A stretch of 64,000 bases of DNA from Nocardia iowensis (GCF_019222765.1 NZ_CP078145.1:2852001-2916000), one strand, 5' to 3'; shown: positions 38,526 to 47,729, numbered from the stretch's first letter. The notes: generated by a model not told the origin, from the letters alone. Program-made: numbers and translations.

Positions 38526-40241
38526 TCAGGGGGAGACAGGCTGGCTCGACGGGCTGATTTCGCCCGGCAGGATAGTTTCGCCGGAAGGGGCGGATTCGCC
38601 AAGCGGGCCGGTTTCGTCCGAGGAACTGCTCTCGCCCAGGGAGCTGGTTTCGTCCGGCGCGCTGGTTTTCTCCGGAACGACGGGGGAGTTCAAGGTGAAC
38701 CAGAAGCGGGTGCCCTCGGTGTACTCGGTATCGAGCCAGATCTTGCCGCCATGGTGTTCGACGATCTTCTTGCACAGCGCGAGCCCGATGCCGGTGCCGG
38801 TGTATTCCTCCCGGCTGTGCAGCCGTTGGAAGATCACGAACACCTTCTCGGCGAACTCCGGCGGAATGCCGATCCCATTGTCGGACACCGAGAATCGCCA
38901 GCCACCGGTGTCGCCGTCCGGGGCACAATCGAGCCGGACCACCGGCGACCGGTCGGGTGCGCGGAACTTGATCGCGTTGCCGATCAGGTTCTGCCACAGC
39001 ATGGTCAGCAGCGTCGGGTCGCCGGTGATCTCGGGCAGCTCATCGGGACGTTCCAGCCGCAGATCGGTGTCCTCGGCCGCCGCCGCGAGGTTGGTCATCG
39101 CCTTGTCCAGGGTCTGATCAAGACCGATCGGTATGTTGCCGTCGATGACGCGACCGACCCGGGAGAAGGTGAGCAGGTCGTTGATCAGCACCTGCATGCG
39201 CTTGGCGCCGTCCACCGCGTAGGCGATGTATTGGATCGCGCGCTCGTCGAGTTGGTCGCCGTAACGCTTTTCCAGCAGCTGACAAAACGCTGCGACCTTG
39301 CGCAGCGGCTCCTGTAGATCGTGTGAGGCCACGTAGGCGAACTGCTCGAGTTCGGCATTGGAGCGGCGCAGCTCCACCGTCTGCGCGTCCAGCTCGGTGG
39401 TCTGCTCGGCCAGCGCCGCCTCCTGGACCCGGGAGGACGCCAGCTCGGCGACGACCCGGCGGCGCATGCCCTCCACCGCCTCCGCGACGGTGGCGAGATC
39501 GGCGGGTCCGCGCGCGGTGATGTGATGGTCGAAGTCGCCGTTGGCGACGCGCAGGGATGCCGCCTCCAGATCGTCGAGCGGGCGGGCCACCAGCTTGCGC
39601 ACCAGGATGGTCAGCGCCACCGCGGCCAGCAGGAAGGCGGCGACCATAGCGCCCAACGCCGTATCGCGAACGTTCCTGGTACGTGCCAACTCCGCGCTGT
39701 CCCGGTCGACGGCGGCGGTGAGGTCGGCGTTCTGCGTGGCGAACAGCGCGCGGATATGGTCGAACGTCGTTTTACCGCGCGTCGACGAGGCGGCGTCGAC
39801 CGCGCTGCCAATGGAGACCCTGGCGACCAGCGGTTCGGCGTAACCGGTGCGCCATTCGTCGGCGGCACGCTCGACCGCGTCGAGATCGGCGAGCAGTTGT
39901 GGACGGTCGGCGAGCAGCTCGCGGATCCGGCCCGCGGCTCGGGCCTCGTCCTGCTTTCCGTCGAAATACGGGGCGAGGAACTGGGCATCGGCGCCGATCG
40001 CGTAGCCGCGAATGCCGGTTTCCTGGCTGAGCAGCGCACTTTGCAGCCGGTAGGTCTCCGCGGCGGCGGGATGTAGCCGGTCCACCAGTCGGTCGGCGAC
40101 GTTGTTGGTCTTCGTGAGCAGCTGCGCCCCGATCACGGCGCCGGCGATCACCAAGATCACCATGAGCGCCAAGACCAGCATGAACCAGCCCTGCACGGTC
40201 AGCCGACCGGCCAGCGACCGGTTTCTGGAAGACGTCGTCAT
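38526..40241 (-). CDS. Membrane histidine kinase with CHASE3 and HAMP domains
   Basis: The product is 571 aa. It has TM1 at residues 18-42, a CHASE3-type extracellular domain to about 190 (with SQETGIRGYAIG), TM2 near 197-215, a HAMP domain, a short coiled coil, then HisKA with His307 in VASHDLQEPLRK and HATPase with NLIGNAIKF, DNGIGIP and TGTGIGLAL. A 50-residue Ser/Glu/Thr/Pro-rich tail (residues 522-571) with LGES and DET repeats follows the kinase domain and is unusual. AGGACAA precedes ATG, which overlaps the phosphatase stop (ATGA). The signal is unknown. Confidence 0.93.
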   Translation of the reverse strand: MTTSSRNRSLAGRLTVQGWFMLVLALMVILVIAGAVIGAQLLTKTNNVADRLVDRLHPAAAETYRLQSALLSQETGIRGYAIGADAQFLAPYFDGKQDEARAAGRIRELLADRPQLLADLDAVERAADEWRTGYAEPLVARVSIGSAVDAASSTRGKTTFDHIRALFATQNADLTAAVDRDSAELARTRNVRDTALGAMVAAFLLAAVALTILVRKLVARPLDDLEAASLRVANGDFDHHITARGPADLATVAEAVEGMRRRVVAELASSRVQEAALAEQTTELDAQTVELRRSNAELEQFAYVASHDLQEPLRKVAAFCQLLEKRYGDQLDERAIQYIAYAVDGAKRMQVLINDLLTFSRVGRVIDGNIPIGLDQTLDKAMTNLAAAAEDTDLRLERPDELPEITGDPTLLTMLWQNLIGNAIKFRAPDRSPVVRLDCAPDGDTGGWRFSVSDNGIGIPPEFAEKVFVIFQRLHSREEYTGTGIGLALCKKIVEHHGGKIWLDTEYTEGTRFWFTLNSPVVPEKTSAPDETSSLGESSSSDETGPLGESAPSGETILPGEISPSSQPVSP

Positions 40242-41497
40242 CGATTGTCCTGATTCAGGTTTCGGTGATTCCACTGCAAGTACATGACCGCCACGTCGTC
40301 GGCCAAACCGCCGTGTGCCTCGGCGAGCTCCTCCGCGCGCCGGATCAACTCGTCGACGAACACGGCGGGCTCGGCAGCGGTGACCGTGCGAGCCAACTCC
40401 AGCAGGCCCTCCTCGCCGAGCCGGTCCTGACCCGCGTCGGTGTGGCCCTCGAACAGGCCGTCGGTGAACAGCATCAGGCCCGAGTCGACGGGCAGCGCGA
40501 TCTCGTGGCTGCACCAGTTGGCGCGGCCCGGCAGGAAGCCGAGTGCCGGACCGCCCGGCACCTCGACCCAGTCCACCGCCGAGCCGGTGCGCAGCAGCAT
40601 GCCGGGATGCCCGGCCCGGGTGACCAGGACGCTGTGATCGTGCGGTCGCAGGGTCAGGCTGGTCAGGGTGGCGAAGGTCTGTTTGCCGGTGCGCTCGGCC
40701 AGCAGCACCTCCTCCAGCAGATGCAACTGCCGAAGACCGAAGATGTCGCTGAGCACCAGGGTGCGCCAGGCCAGGCGCAGGGCCACCCCGGTCGCGGCCT
40801 CGTCGGGGCCGTGCCCCGCGACGTCGCCGATCAGCACGTGCACGGTGCCGTCGGCCTGTTGCACCACGTCGTAGAAGTCGCCGCCGAGCAGTGCATTGGC
40901 CCGGCCGGGGCGATAGCGCGCGACGATGTCGACGGAGCGCTCGCCGCGCAGCAGCGGGGTCGGCAGCAGGCCGCGTTCGAGCCTGGCGTTCTCCTGCGCG
41001 CGCATCTGGCTGGCCCGCAGCGCCGCGGCGGCGCGCTCGGCCTGTTTTCGCTGGATCGCGTAACGCACCGCGCGGCTGAACAACTCGGGTTCGATGCGGC
41101 CCTTCACCAGATAGTCCTGGGCACCTTCGGCGACTGCGGCCAAGCCGATCTGCTCCTGATCGAGGCCGGTCAGCACTACCACCGCGACCTGGTCGGTGTA
41201 CTCGCGCACCCTGGCCAGTGCCTCGAGTCCTTGGGCGTCGGGCAGGTGCAGGTCGAGCAGCACGCAGTCGGGTAGACCGGCGGCCAGTCGCTCCCTGGCC
41301 TCGGCGACCGACCGCACCCACCGCACCGGTAGACCCGGCGCGCCGTCGGCGATCAGCTCCTCGACCAGCAGGGCATCGGCCTCATCGTCCTCGACCAGCA
41401 GCACCGATAGGTCCTGCCAGTTCCAGACCGCGGCGTCGAGGGGCTTGCTACCGCCCCCGCCAAGGAGGCTCGTGCGCCCGCTTTGCCCGGAAAGCAT
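40238..41497 (-). CDS. Receiver/PP2C-type serine phosphatase (RsbU/RsbP-like)
   Basis: A 419-aa fusion of a receiver domain (residues 28-150, phospho-acceptor Asp82 in VLLDLHLP, Lys132 in LVKGR) and a PPM-type phosphatase (190-419) with metal ligands in GGDFYD (205-210), GDVAGHG (224-230) and LFTDGLFEGH, and a final DDVAVM. Such enzymes dephosphorylate STAS anti-anti-sigma factors when activated. I chose ATG 41497 with AAAGGAGA upstream; ATG 41530 or so is possible. It is first of a three-gene unit with the kinase and the single receiver, and the likely substrate STAS protein is encoded next to that unit. Confidence 0.92.
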   Translation of the reverse strand: MLSGQSGRTSLLGGGGSKPLDAAVWNWQDLSVLLVEDDEADALLVEELIADGAPGLPVRWVRSVAEARERLAAGLPDCVLLDLHLPDAQGLEALARVREYTDQVAVVVLTGLDQEQIGLAAVAEGAQDYLVKGRIEPELFSRAVRYAIQRKQAERAAAALRASQMRAQENARLERGLLPTPLLRGERSVDIVARYRPGRANALLGGDFYDVVQQADGTVHVLIGDVAGHGPDEAATGVALRLAWRTLVLSDIFGLRQLHLLEEVLLAERTGKQTFATLTSLTLRPHDHSVLVTRAGHPGMLLRTGSAVDWVEVPGGPALGFLPGRANWCSHEIALPVDSGLMLFTDGLFEGHTDAGQDRLGEEGLLELARTVTAAEPAVFVDELIRRAEELAEAHGGLADDVAVMYLQWNHRNLNQDNR

Positions 41498-41711
41498 CGA
41501 CTCCGGTCTCCTTTCATCCGCGTTGCTACTCATCGTCGCTGGACACGACTTACGCGGAATACCCAGAATTCCGGCGAGCACCCTTGACACCTTGCAGGTC
41601 ACGATGCCACATCGGGGTCGACTGCCTCGCCAACACGCGGGCAGTGTGTGAACCTGGCCACTGAATCCGGCCGAGGACCGGGCGATCTCGACCTGGTGCG
41701 CCGGGCACGGC

Positions 41712-42314
41712 CTACCCGGTGCGCCAGGTGGTGAAGTCGAATTCGAGGTATTGCTCACCGGCAGAAGGGATATGGGTGAGCGTGAGGTCGGCGACATTGC
41801 CCTGATCGGTCTGTACGCAGAGGTGACTGCCGGCAGGCAGGTGGTACATGTTGTCGAGGGTTTTGGTCCAAGCGGCCGGTGGGATCGCCGTGCAGCGGTC
41901 GCGGCCGCTGCCCGCGTCGTCTCGCGGGATGGCGAAACGCGCAGCGCCATGGGTCATGGCATTGAGGGAGTCGGCAGTTCTGGACGGGCTCATGTCCACG
42001 CCGAGCACGTTCTGATCGTGGACTTGCCCGGTGTCCAAGTCGATACCCTCGACATTGGCCAGCTTCAGGTTCTGCCGGTAGGCGAGGGGCGGCGGTGCGG
42101 TGGTAGTCGGCAGCACGGAGGGACCGGGGCCAGGGGAGTTGATCGATGAGGTCGGCGAGGTCGACGGCGAGTCCGAACTCGTGCACTGGGCGACGACGCC
42201 GAAGATCACCGCGACCACGACGCCGACCACCCCCGCGGCCCCGCCGACCTTTGTCCAGAAGTGGGTGGAGTCAGCCGACCCGCCACCGCTCGGTGCGGGA
42301 CTGTTCTGTGACAT
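41712..42314 (-). CDS. Membrane-anchored secreted protein, function unknown
   Basis: A 200-aa protein with a short cytoplasmic start, one hydrophobic segment at residues about 23-43 (VGGAAGVVGVVVAVIFGVVA), a Ser/Pro/Thr-rich linker (to about 75) and a C-terminal extracellular domain of about 120 residues with two cysteines (RDRCTAI and SHLCVQT), probably disulfide linked. The domain ends in beta-rich VADLTLTHIP and LEFDFTTW. GGGGGAAG precedes ATG. Family unknown. Confidence 0.75.
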   Translation of the reverse strand: MSQNSPAPSGGGSADSTHFWTKVGGAAGVVGVVVAVIFGVVAQCTSSDSPSTSPTSSINSPGPGPSVLPTTTAPPPLAYRQNLKLANVEGIDLDTGQVHDQNVLGVDMSPSRTADSLNAMTHGAARFAIPRDDAGSGRDRCTAIPPAAWTKTLDNMYHLPAGSHLCVQTDQGNVADLTLTHIPSAGEQYLEFDFTTWRTG

Positions 42315-42672
42315 CCGTTGCTTCCCCCTGTCGCCGGATCGGTGCCTGCGACCGTCGAGCCGCAGCCCGCGCCGCAGAACCGCCTCGCATGGGGCGAGGC
42401 ACGAAAGACCTTACATAGCAAGCGGCTATCTCGGCGTGGGTTTTCGCGAACCCCACCCGCGGTGGCATCCGCTCGACGCGGCTCTGTATTGTTTGCAATA
42501 GCAACTAGTTGCGCAGGTCAAGCAGTCTGCTGGTGAAAATGGTGCGGCCCCTTGCCCGCTGGCCGGTCCGCCGCGCACCGGTAGGCTCGCCGACCTGTTG
42601 CACGCTGAGATCAGTTGGCAGAGCAGTTCGCTTGTGGCACATGGCAGACAGCCGACCAGAATAAGGGCGCAC
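42315..42672. promoter_or_regulatory. Divergent control region of the MFS gene, with a MarR-type palindrome
   Basis: The 358-bp gap between divergent genes holds a perfect 12-bp palindrome, GCAACTAGTTGC, at 42501-42512. It overlaps a second TTGC-4-GCAA dyad just upstream (42494-42505). GCAAC/GTTGC half sites are typical of MarR-type operators in front of drug efflux genes. No MarR gene is in the window. No gene is supported in this gap. Confidence 0.5.
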
Positions 42673-45255
42673 ATGACGAATTCCACCACCCAGGCAGCGC
42701 CGCCGGGGGACGCGGTCGAGGGCACCGCACTGTCGCACCGGCAGATCATGACCATCCTGTCCGGCCTGCTACTCGGCATGTTCCTGGCCGCCCTCGACCA
42801 GAACATCGTGAGCGTGGCGATCGTGAAGATCTCCAACAGCTTGCACGGATTCGATGAACAGGCATGGGCCACAACGGCGTACCTGATCACCGCGACGATC
42901 ACCACGCCGCTGTACGGCAAGCTCGCCGATATCTACGGGCGTAAACCGTTCTACCTGACGGCGATCGGGCTGTTCATCATCGGCTCGGTCGCCTGTACCT
43001 TCGCCACCTCGATGTATCAGCTGGCCGGCTTCCGGGCGTTCCAGGGCCTCGGGGCTGGTGGCTTGATGTCGTTGGCGTTCACCATCATCGGCGATATCGT
43101 GCCCGCCCGCGAACGGGTGCGCTACCAGGGCTATTTCATGATGGTCTTCGGCACGGCCACCGTGCTCGGCCCGGTGCTCGGCGGCTTCTTCTCCGACTAC
43201 GACACCCTCGGCGGCATCGACGGCTGGCGCTGGGTGTTCCTGGTGAACGTGCCGGTCGGGGCGCTCGCCCTCACCGTGGTCGCCAAGGTGCTCAATGTGC
43301 CGCACCAGCGCCAGCATCATCGCATCGACTGGTTCGGCGCGGTGGCGCTGGCGGTCTGTGTGGTGCCGCTGCTCGTCGTCGCCGAGCAAGGCAGACACTG
43401 GGGTTGGACCTCGCGCCGGGCGTTGATCTGCTACGGCATCGGTGTGCTCGGCTTGCTGCTGTTCGTGCTCGTCGAGTACCTGATGAAGGACGCGGCGCTG
43501 ATTCCGTTGCGGCTGTTCAAGAGTTCGACCTTCAGCGTCACCATCGCGGGCGGCTTCATCGTCGGCATCGCCATGTTCGGCGCCATCACCATGGTTCCGC
43601 AGTACTTCCAAGTGGTGCGCGGGTTTTCGCCGACGAAGGCGGGCCTGCTGATGTTGCCGCTGGTGCTCGGCATCACCATCGGCTCGCAACTCGCGGGCCG
43701 GATCACCAAGAAGACCGGACGCTACAAGATCCTGCCGGTGGCAGGCACGTTCATCATCGCGGTGGGCGCGGCGCTGTACGCGCAGGTGCACTACGACAGC
43801 CCGCTGTGGCAGCCGCTGGCCTACGGCGCGGTGATCGGGCTCGGCCTCGGTGGCTGCATGCAGACGTTGATCATCGCGGCGCAGAACGCTGGCCCGCGGT
43901 CGGACATGGGCGTGTCCACCGCGTCGGCGACGTTCTTCCGGCAGATGGGCGGCACCCTCGGTGTCGCCGTGTTCTTGACAATTCTGTTCAACCTGTTGCC
44001 GCACAAGATCATCGACGCGTTCGGCGGCGAATTGCCGCCCGGCTTCGGCCCCGAGCAACTCAGTGCCATGCAGAGCAACACCAGCGGCATCGCGGACCTG
44101 CCCGAGCAGTTGCAGGTGCCGATCCTGACCGGCTTCACCGATGCCATGCACGGCGTGTTCTACGCCGCCGCCGGGGTGGCGCTGCTGGCCTGCCTGGTGC
44201 TGATGTTGATGAAAGAGATTCCGCTGCAGGATGATCCGGTACCCGCGGCTGCGCGGAAAACCCCGCCGGTGGTGGCGTCGAGCTGGGACGAGGATCAGGT
44301 CTGGGAGGGTGCCGCGCAGGTGCTCTCGGAACCGGAACCGGTGCTGGCAGGCGCCGTCGGCAGGCCCGCCCCGGTCGAGCACCACAGCAACGGCTCGCAC
44401 CAGTTCGCCACGGCGGCAGCCAGTTCCACGGTGACCGTGCTCGACTCGTCGGATGGCTTCGGCGAGTACGGCGAACGCGCGATCGGCGGGCACATCCGTC
44501 GCGAAGACGGTCGTCCGGTGCCCGGCGCCGCGCTCACGCTGATCGACCAGCGCGGGCATCAGGTGTCCCGGGCGACCGGAAATGTCGAGGGCCGCTACCT
44601 GATCGGCGTGCCAGAGACCGGCAGCTACGTGCTGATCGTCTCGGCGAATGGTCACCAACCCGCGGCCGTCACGGTCGCGGTCGGGCACGAGGCGCAGCAC
44701 ATCGAGCTCACCCTGCTCGGTTCCGGCGAGCTGTCGGGGGTGGTCCGGTCGGCCGGTCGCGGCACGCCGCTGCCCGGCGCGACCGTCACCCTGACCGACC
44801 CGCGCGGCGAAGTGGTCGGCACGGCCATCAGCGCCGCCGACGGCGCGTACACCTGCCACGGCATCGTCTCCGGCACCTACACAGTGGTCGCGATGGCCGA
44901 GCACATGCGACCCAGCGCAACCACGCTCACCGTCCCCGACACCGGTCTGCTCCGCCACGACATCGAGCTGGCCCCGATGGCCGTACTCACCGGCTCGGCC
45001 GTGACCGACGACGGCCGAGTGGTCCCGGACGCTCAGATCAGCATCCTGGACGCGACCGGCGACCTCACCGCGACGGCACGCACCGACGAGAACGGCCGCT
45101 ACGTCGTCAGTGATCTTTCCGAGGGGCGGTACACGGTCGTCGCCCGCGGTTACCCACCGGCCACCAGTCAGGTCACCGTCGCGGGCGGCGAGGTCGAGCA
45201 CGATGTGAAACTCGGCTACCAGCCCGACGATTCGCCGGATCAGACTCGGCCGTGA
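42673..45255 (+). CDS. DHA2-family MFS efflux pump with C-terminal carboxypeptidase-regulatory-like domains
   Basis: The product is 860 aa. Residues about 25-525 are a 14-helix drug:proton antiporter of the EmrB/QacA type (FLAALDQNIVSVAI, GKLADIYGRKPFYL, GWRWVFLVNVPVG). Residues about 600-850 are three consecutive beta-sandwich repeats of the carboxypeptidase-regulatory type, each with a G-x-V-x-D/S...P-x-P-G-A pattern and a terminal G-x-Y (DGAYTCHGIVSGTYTVVA, NGRYVVSDLSEGRYTVVA). Such domains usually lie outside the cell, whereas a 14-helix pump has its C-terminus inside. ATG 42673 has AAGGG upstream. Probably exports toxic hydrophobic compounds. Confidence 0.92.
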   Translation: MTNSTTQAAPPGDAVEGTALSHRQIMTILSGLLLGMFLAALDQNIVSVAIVKISNSLHGFDEQAWATTAYLITATITTPLYGKLADIYGRKPFYLTAIGLFIIGSVACTFATSMYQLAGFRAFQGLGAGGLMSLAFTIIGDIVPARERVRYQGYFMMVFGTATVLGPVLGGFFSDYDTLGGIDGWRWVFLVNVPVGALALTVVAKVLNVPHQRQHHRIDWFGAVALAVCVVPLLVVAEQGRHWGWTSRRALICYGIGVLGLLLFVLVEYLMKDAALIPLRLFKSSTFSVTIAGGFIVGIAMFGAITMVPQYFQVVRGFSPTKAGLLMLPLVLGITIGSQLAGRITKKTGRYKILPVAGTFIIAVGAALYAQVHYDSPLWQPLAYGAVIGLGLGGCMQTLIIAAQNAGPRSDMGVSTASATFFRQMGGTLGVAVFLTILFNLLPHKIIDAFGGELPPGFGPEQLSAMQSNTSGIADLPEQLQVPILTGFTDAMHGVFYAAAGVALLACLVLMLMKEIPLQDDPVPAAARKTPPVVASSWDEDQVWEGAAQVLSEPEPVLAGAVGRPAPVEHHSNGSHQFATAAASSTVTVLDSSDGFGEYGERAIGGHIRREDGRPVPGAALTLIDQRGHQVSRATGNVEGRYLIGVPETGSYVLIVSANGHQPAAVTVAVGHEAQHIELTLLGSGELSGVVRSAGRGTPLPGATVTLTDPRGEVVGTAISAADGAYTCHGIVSGTYTVVAMAEHMRPSATTLTVPDTGLLRHDIELAPMAVLTGSAVTDDGRVVPDAQISILDATGDLTATARTDENGRYVVSDLSEGRYTVVARGYPPATSQVTVAGGEVEHDVKLGYQPDDSPDQTRP

Positions 45256-45282
45256 TCGCTGCCTCGTCGTCGCGGGCATCGA

Positions 45283-45316
45283 CGCCCCTGCCGAATTGTG
45301 CTGCCCGGCAGGGGCG
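45283..45316. terminator. Bidirectional terminator
   Basis: A perfect 11-bp stem, CGCCCCTGCCG (45283-45293) and CGGCAGGGGCG (45306-45316), with a 12-nt loop lies between the convergent MFS and cyclotransferase-like genes. It has no T-run. Confidence 0.85.
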
Positions 45317-45322
45317 ATCGCG

Positions 45323-45964
45323 TCAGCCGGTGAGCAGGGCGGTGAGGGTGTCCGGGGTCCAGCCGAGATCGGCGCCTGGGCGGGTCGCCAGGTAGGTGGC
45401 GGTGACTTCGACGGTCCAGCCGTGCGATTCGATCAGACCGGCGGCCAGGTGGCGTAGATAGGTGGCCGACGGTGAGTTACCCGGAAGGTCGGTGTGCTGC
45501 CATGGCGCGGTGCAGGTGATGATCGGGTGGCCGTCGAATGTCCCAGCGCACGAGAGCGTTTCGTATCGACCCGGCCCGAGCGGCGCGCGGCCGCGGGTGA
45601 TCGCTTCGGTCAGATCCAGGTCAGTGCCGGGCAGTCGGTACATCTCCTGGGCGGCGATATCGGAGAACTGCGCCGTGGTGAGGAGATAGGCGCGGGCGGC
45701 GGTCCGGCCGGGCCCGTCCGGATCATAGAACGCCCGCCCGCCGGTCCACACCAGCGATTCGGTGGCGAAATACAGCACGCCCGGCAGCATGATCGGCACC
45801 GAGCGCGCGGGCTCGGCCGGATCGCGGCAGCCGGGCACCGCACGCGCGCCACCCTCGGGTGTGCCGCCCGCGAGGTAGCACCGCAGCCGGCTGAGGTGCA
45901 TGTTCGACCCGTACGCCGCGTACCAGACCAGGCCCGTTGCCCGGCCATCGCCGTTATCGGTCAC
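45323..45964 (-). CDS. Gamma-glutamylcyclotransferase-fold protein
   Basis: A 213-aa protein that begins with the family hallmark YAAYGSNMHLSRL (substrate-binding YGS loop). The region ITRGRAPLGPGRYETLSCAGTFDG follows, but the usual catalytic Glu is not obvious by eye. GGCT-fold enzymes split gamma-glutamyl amines or related amides. Some actinobacterial members are annotated as histone deacetylases by error. GTG start 45964. The next gene upstream on the same strand is a methyltransferase, 24 bp away. Confidence 0.75.
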   Translation of the reverse strand: MTDNGDGRATGLVWYAAYGSNMHLSRLRCYLAGGTPEGGARAVPGCRDPAEPARSVPIMLPGVLYFATESLVWTGGRAFYDPDGPGRTAARAYLLTTAQFSDIAAQEMYRLPGTDLDLTEAITRGRAPLGPGRYETLSCAGTFDGHPIITCTAPWQHTDLPGNSPSATYLRHLAAGLIESHGWTVEVTATYLATRPGADLGWTPDTLTALLTG

Positions 45965-45988
45965 CCCACCATCTTGCCGCCGGAGACG

Positions 45989-46654
45989 TCAACTCCGCTG
46001 GAACACCGCCCGCCACCGCGGATAGCCGGGCTGTCCGGCGGGGGCTACCTGCTCGACGCGGATCGGCTGGAGACCGTCGCGGGCGAACGCGTCGATCTCG
46101 GCTCGGGTGAGTGGCCACGGCGGGCCGTCGATCTGCTCGCCGTCCGCGCGGATACCGGCGATGACCAGCAGATCGCCACCGGGGGCCACCAGCCGCGCGA
46201 CGTTCGCGGTCGCGTCGGCGCGCAACGACACCGGCAGTGCCTGCACGGTGATCGACTCCACGACCAGGTCGAACGCGCCGAGCCACGCGGCGGGCGGATC
46301 GAGCAGATCGGCCACCACGTAATTCACGCTGGACGACGGAAAACGTTCTCGCGCAACCTTTATCGCGGTCTCGGCGATATCGAACGCGGTCGTGTCGAAG
46401 CCGAGCCCGGCAAGATGCTCGGCATCGCGCCCCAACCCGCAGCCGACCACCATCGCCCGCATCCCGCCGCCCACCCGTTCATGCCGCTCCAGCCAATCGA
46501 CCAGCAATGGATTCGGCTCGGCGGCATCCCACGGCACCACCGCCGCGCCGTCGGCCGCCGCCACGTACAACCGCTCGAACCAGCCGGTCGGATCACCTTG
46601 CGCCAGCGAATCAGCGGCAAGCTGGTTCGCATCCGCATTACGAGAATTGGTCAC
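45989..46654 (-). CDS. Class I SAM-dependent methyltransferase, TPMT-like
   Basis: A 221-aa methyltransferase of the thiopurine/thiol type: the WFERLYVAA start resembles the W-x-x-R segment of that family, followed by motif I AMVVGCGLGRDAEHLAGLGFDTTAFDI and a motif II-like FDLVVESITVQAL. Homologues methylate small thiols or halides; the substrate is unknown. It may be co-transcribed with the downstream cyclotransferase-like gene (24 bp gap). Confidence 0.85.
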   Translation of the reverse strand: MTNSRNADANQLAADSLAQGDPTGWFERLYVAAADGAAVVPWDAAEPNPLLVDWLERHERVGGGMRAMVVGCGLGRDAEHLAGLGFDTTAFDIAETAIKVARERFPSSSVNYVVADLLDPPAAWLGAFDLVVESITVQALPVSLRADATANVARLVAPGGDLLVIAGIRADGEQIDGPPWPLTRAEIDAFARDGLQPIRVEQVAPAGQPGYPRWRAVFQRS

Positions 46655-46705
46655 CGCGCGAGTCTGTCAGGCGCCTCCGGCGACCGCACGACGAGGATCA
46701 GCAGG

Positions 46706-47497
46706 TCATGGTTTGCGTGCGACGGCGCCGTATGAGTACACCGACGTGGTCGCGCCAACAAAGATGTCGGCGCGCCACTCGGTGATCTCCACGAAGCCGG
46801 GCTCGACCATTTCCAGGCCCTCGAACGCCGCCTTGATCTGCGTGGCCGGGCGCGGGTTGTAAGGCACGGCGCCGGTCTTCGCGTACTCCTCACAGAGTTT
46901 CACGAATGCCTTGTTCTCATCCGAGGTGTCCCACAGGGTGAGGTAGCTGCCGGACGGCACCGCGTCCAGCACCGTGCGCACGATGCGCTGGGACTCTTCG
47001 AACGAATCGGCATGGCCGAGCACGCCCATGAACATGACGCCGACCGGCAGATCGAAGTTCAAGATGTTCTCGGCGTCGGCGATGATCTGCTCCGGCCGGT
47101 GGATATCGGAATCGACGTAGGTCGTGACGCCCTCGCGGGTGGTGCTGGTCAGCAGCGCACGAGCGTGGGTGAGCACGAGCGGGTCGTTGTCGACGTAGAC
47201 GACCTTGGCGTCCGGTGTGATTTCCTGAGCGACCTGGTGCGTGTTCTGCATTGTCGGCAAGCCGGTGCCGATATCGAGGAACTGTTTGATGCCTTGGTGG
47301 GCAACGAAACCCACGGTGCGGATCAGGAACTGCCGCGACTGCACAGCCATCGTCCGAATGTCGGGATAGATCTCCAAACTTTTGTCGCCGACGATCTGGT
47401 CGATCTCGTAATAGTCCTTGCCGCCCATCCAGTAATTCCAGATGCGGGCCGAATGTGGAACGTCGGTGCGGATCAATGTGCCGCGCTCTTCGGACAT
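46706..47497 (-). CDS. SAM-dependent methyltransferase, DUF574 (PF04672) type
   Basis: A 263-aa protein of a family expanded in Streptomyces and Nocardia: VPHSARIWNYWMGGKDYYEIDQ at the start, SAM motif QFLDIGTGLPTMQNTHQVAQ and VVYVDNDPLVLTHARALL. Substrates are mostly unknown. ATG 47497 is chosen because GAGGAG precedes it; the longer frame is Arg/Cys-rich and not credible. It is divergent from the HxlR gene; the shared operator 47672-47692 lies 175 bp upstream of this start, so co-control is possible. Confidence 0.9.
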   Translation of the reverse strand: MSEERGTLIRTDVPHSARIWNYWMGGKDYYEIDQIVGDKSLEIYPDIRTMAVQSRQFLIRTVGFVAHQGIKQFLDIGTGLPTMQNTHQVAQEITPDAKVVYVDNDPLVLTHARALLTSTTREGVTTYVDSDIHRPEQIIADAENILNFDLPVGVMFMGVLGHADSFEESQRIVRTVLDAVPSGSYLTLWDTSDENKAFVKLCEEYAKTGAVPYNPRPATQIKAAFEGLEMVEPGFVEITEWRADIFVGATTSVYSYGAVARKP

Positions 47498-47671
47498 GAT
47501 GTGGACTCCTCGGCAGTAATCGGGTCTATGACGAGTCCGCAGCACGCACCCACATCGCACCGCGTCCAGGGTCAGCTATCTGGTCCCCGACGGTACAAGG
47601 TTCAACCCGGTCAGGAGGGTGGGATGGCGAGGAAATACCGTGTCGATCGACGGGGTATCAGTCGGGCAGGT

Positions 47672-47692
47672 TCCACTACAGTTAATGAAGTG
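47672..47692 (-). promoter_or_regulatory. HxlR-type operator, copy 1
   Basis: This 21-bp sequence is exactly the reverse complement of 48723-48743. It starts TCCACTACAGTTAATGAAGT. It is an imperfect dyad of the form CACTnCAnTnAnTGnAGTG and lies 37 bp before the ATG of the tandem HxlR gene. Its presence on both sides of that gene makes it the probable autoregulatory site. Confidence 0.75.
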
Positions 47693-47729
47693 CTACTAGA
47701 TGACCGAAGAGCTGGAGGGGTGCGAGCGA

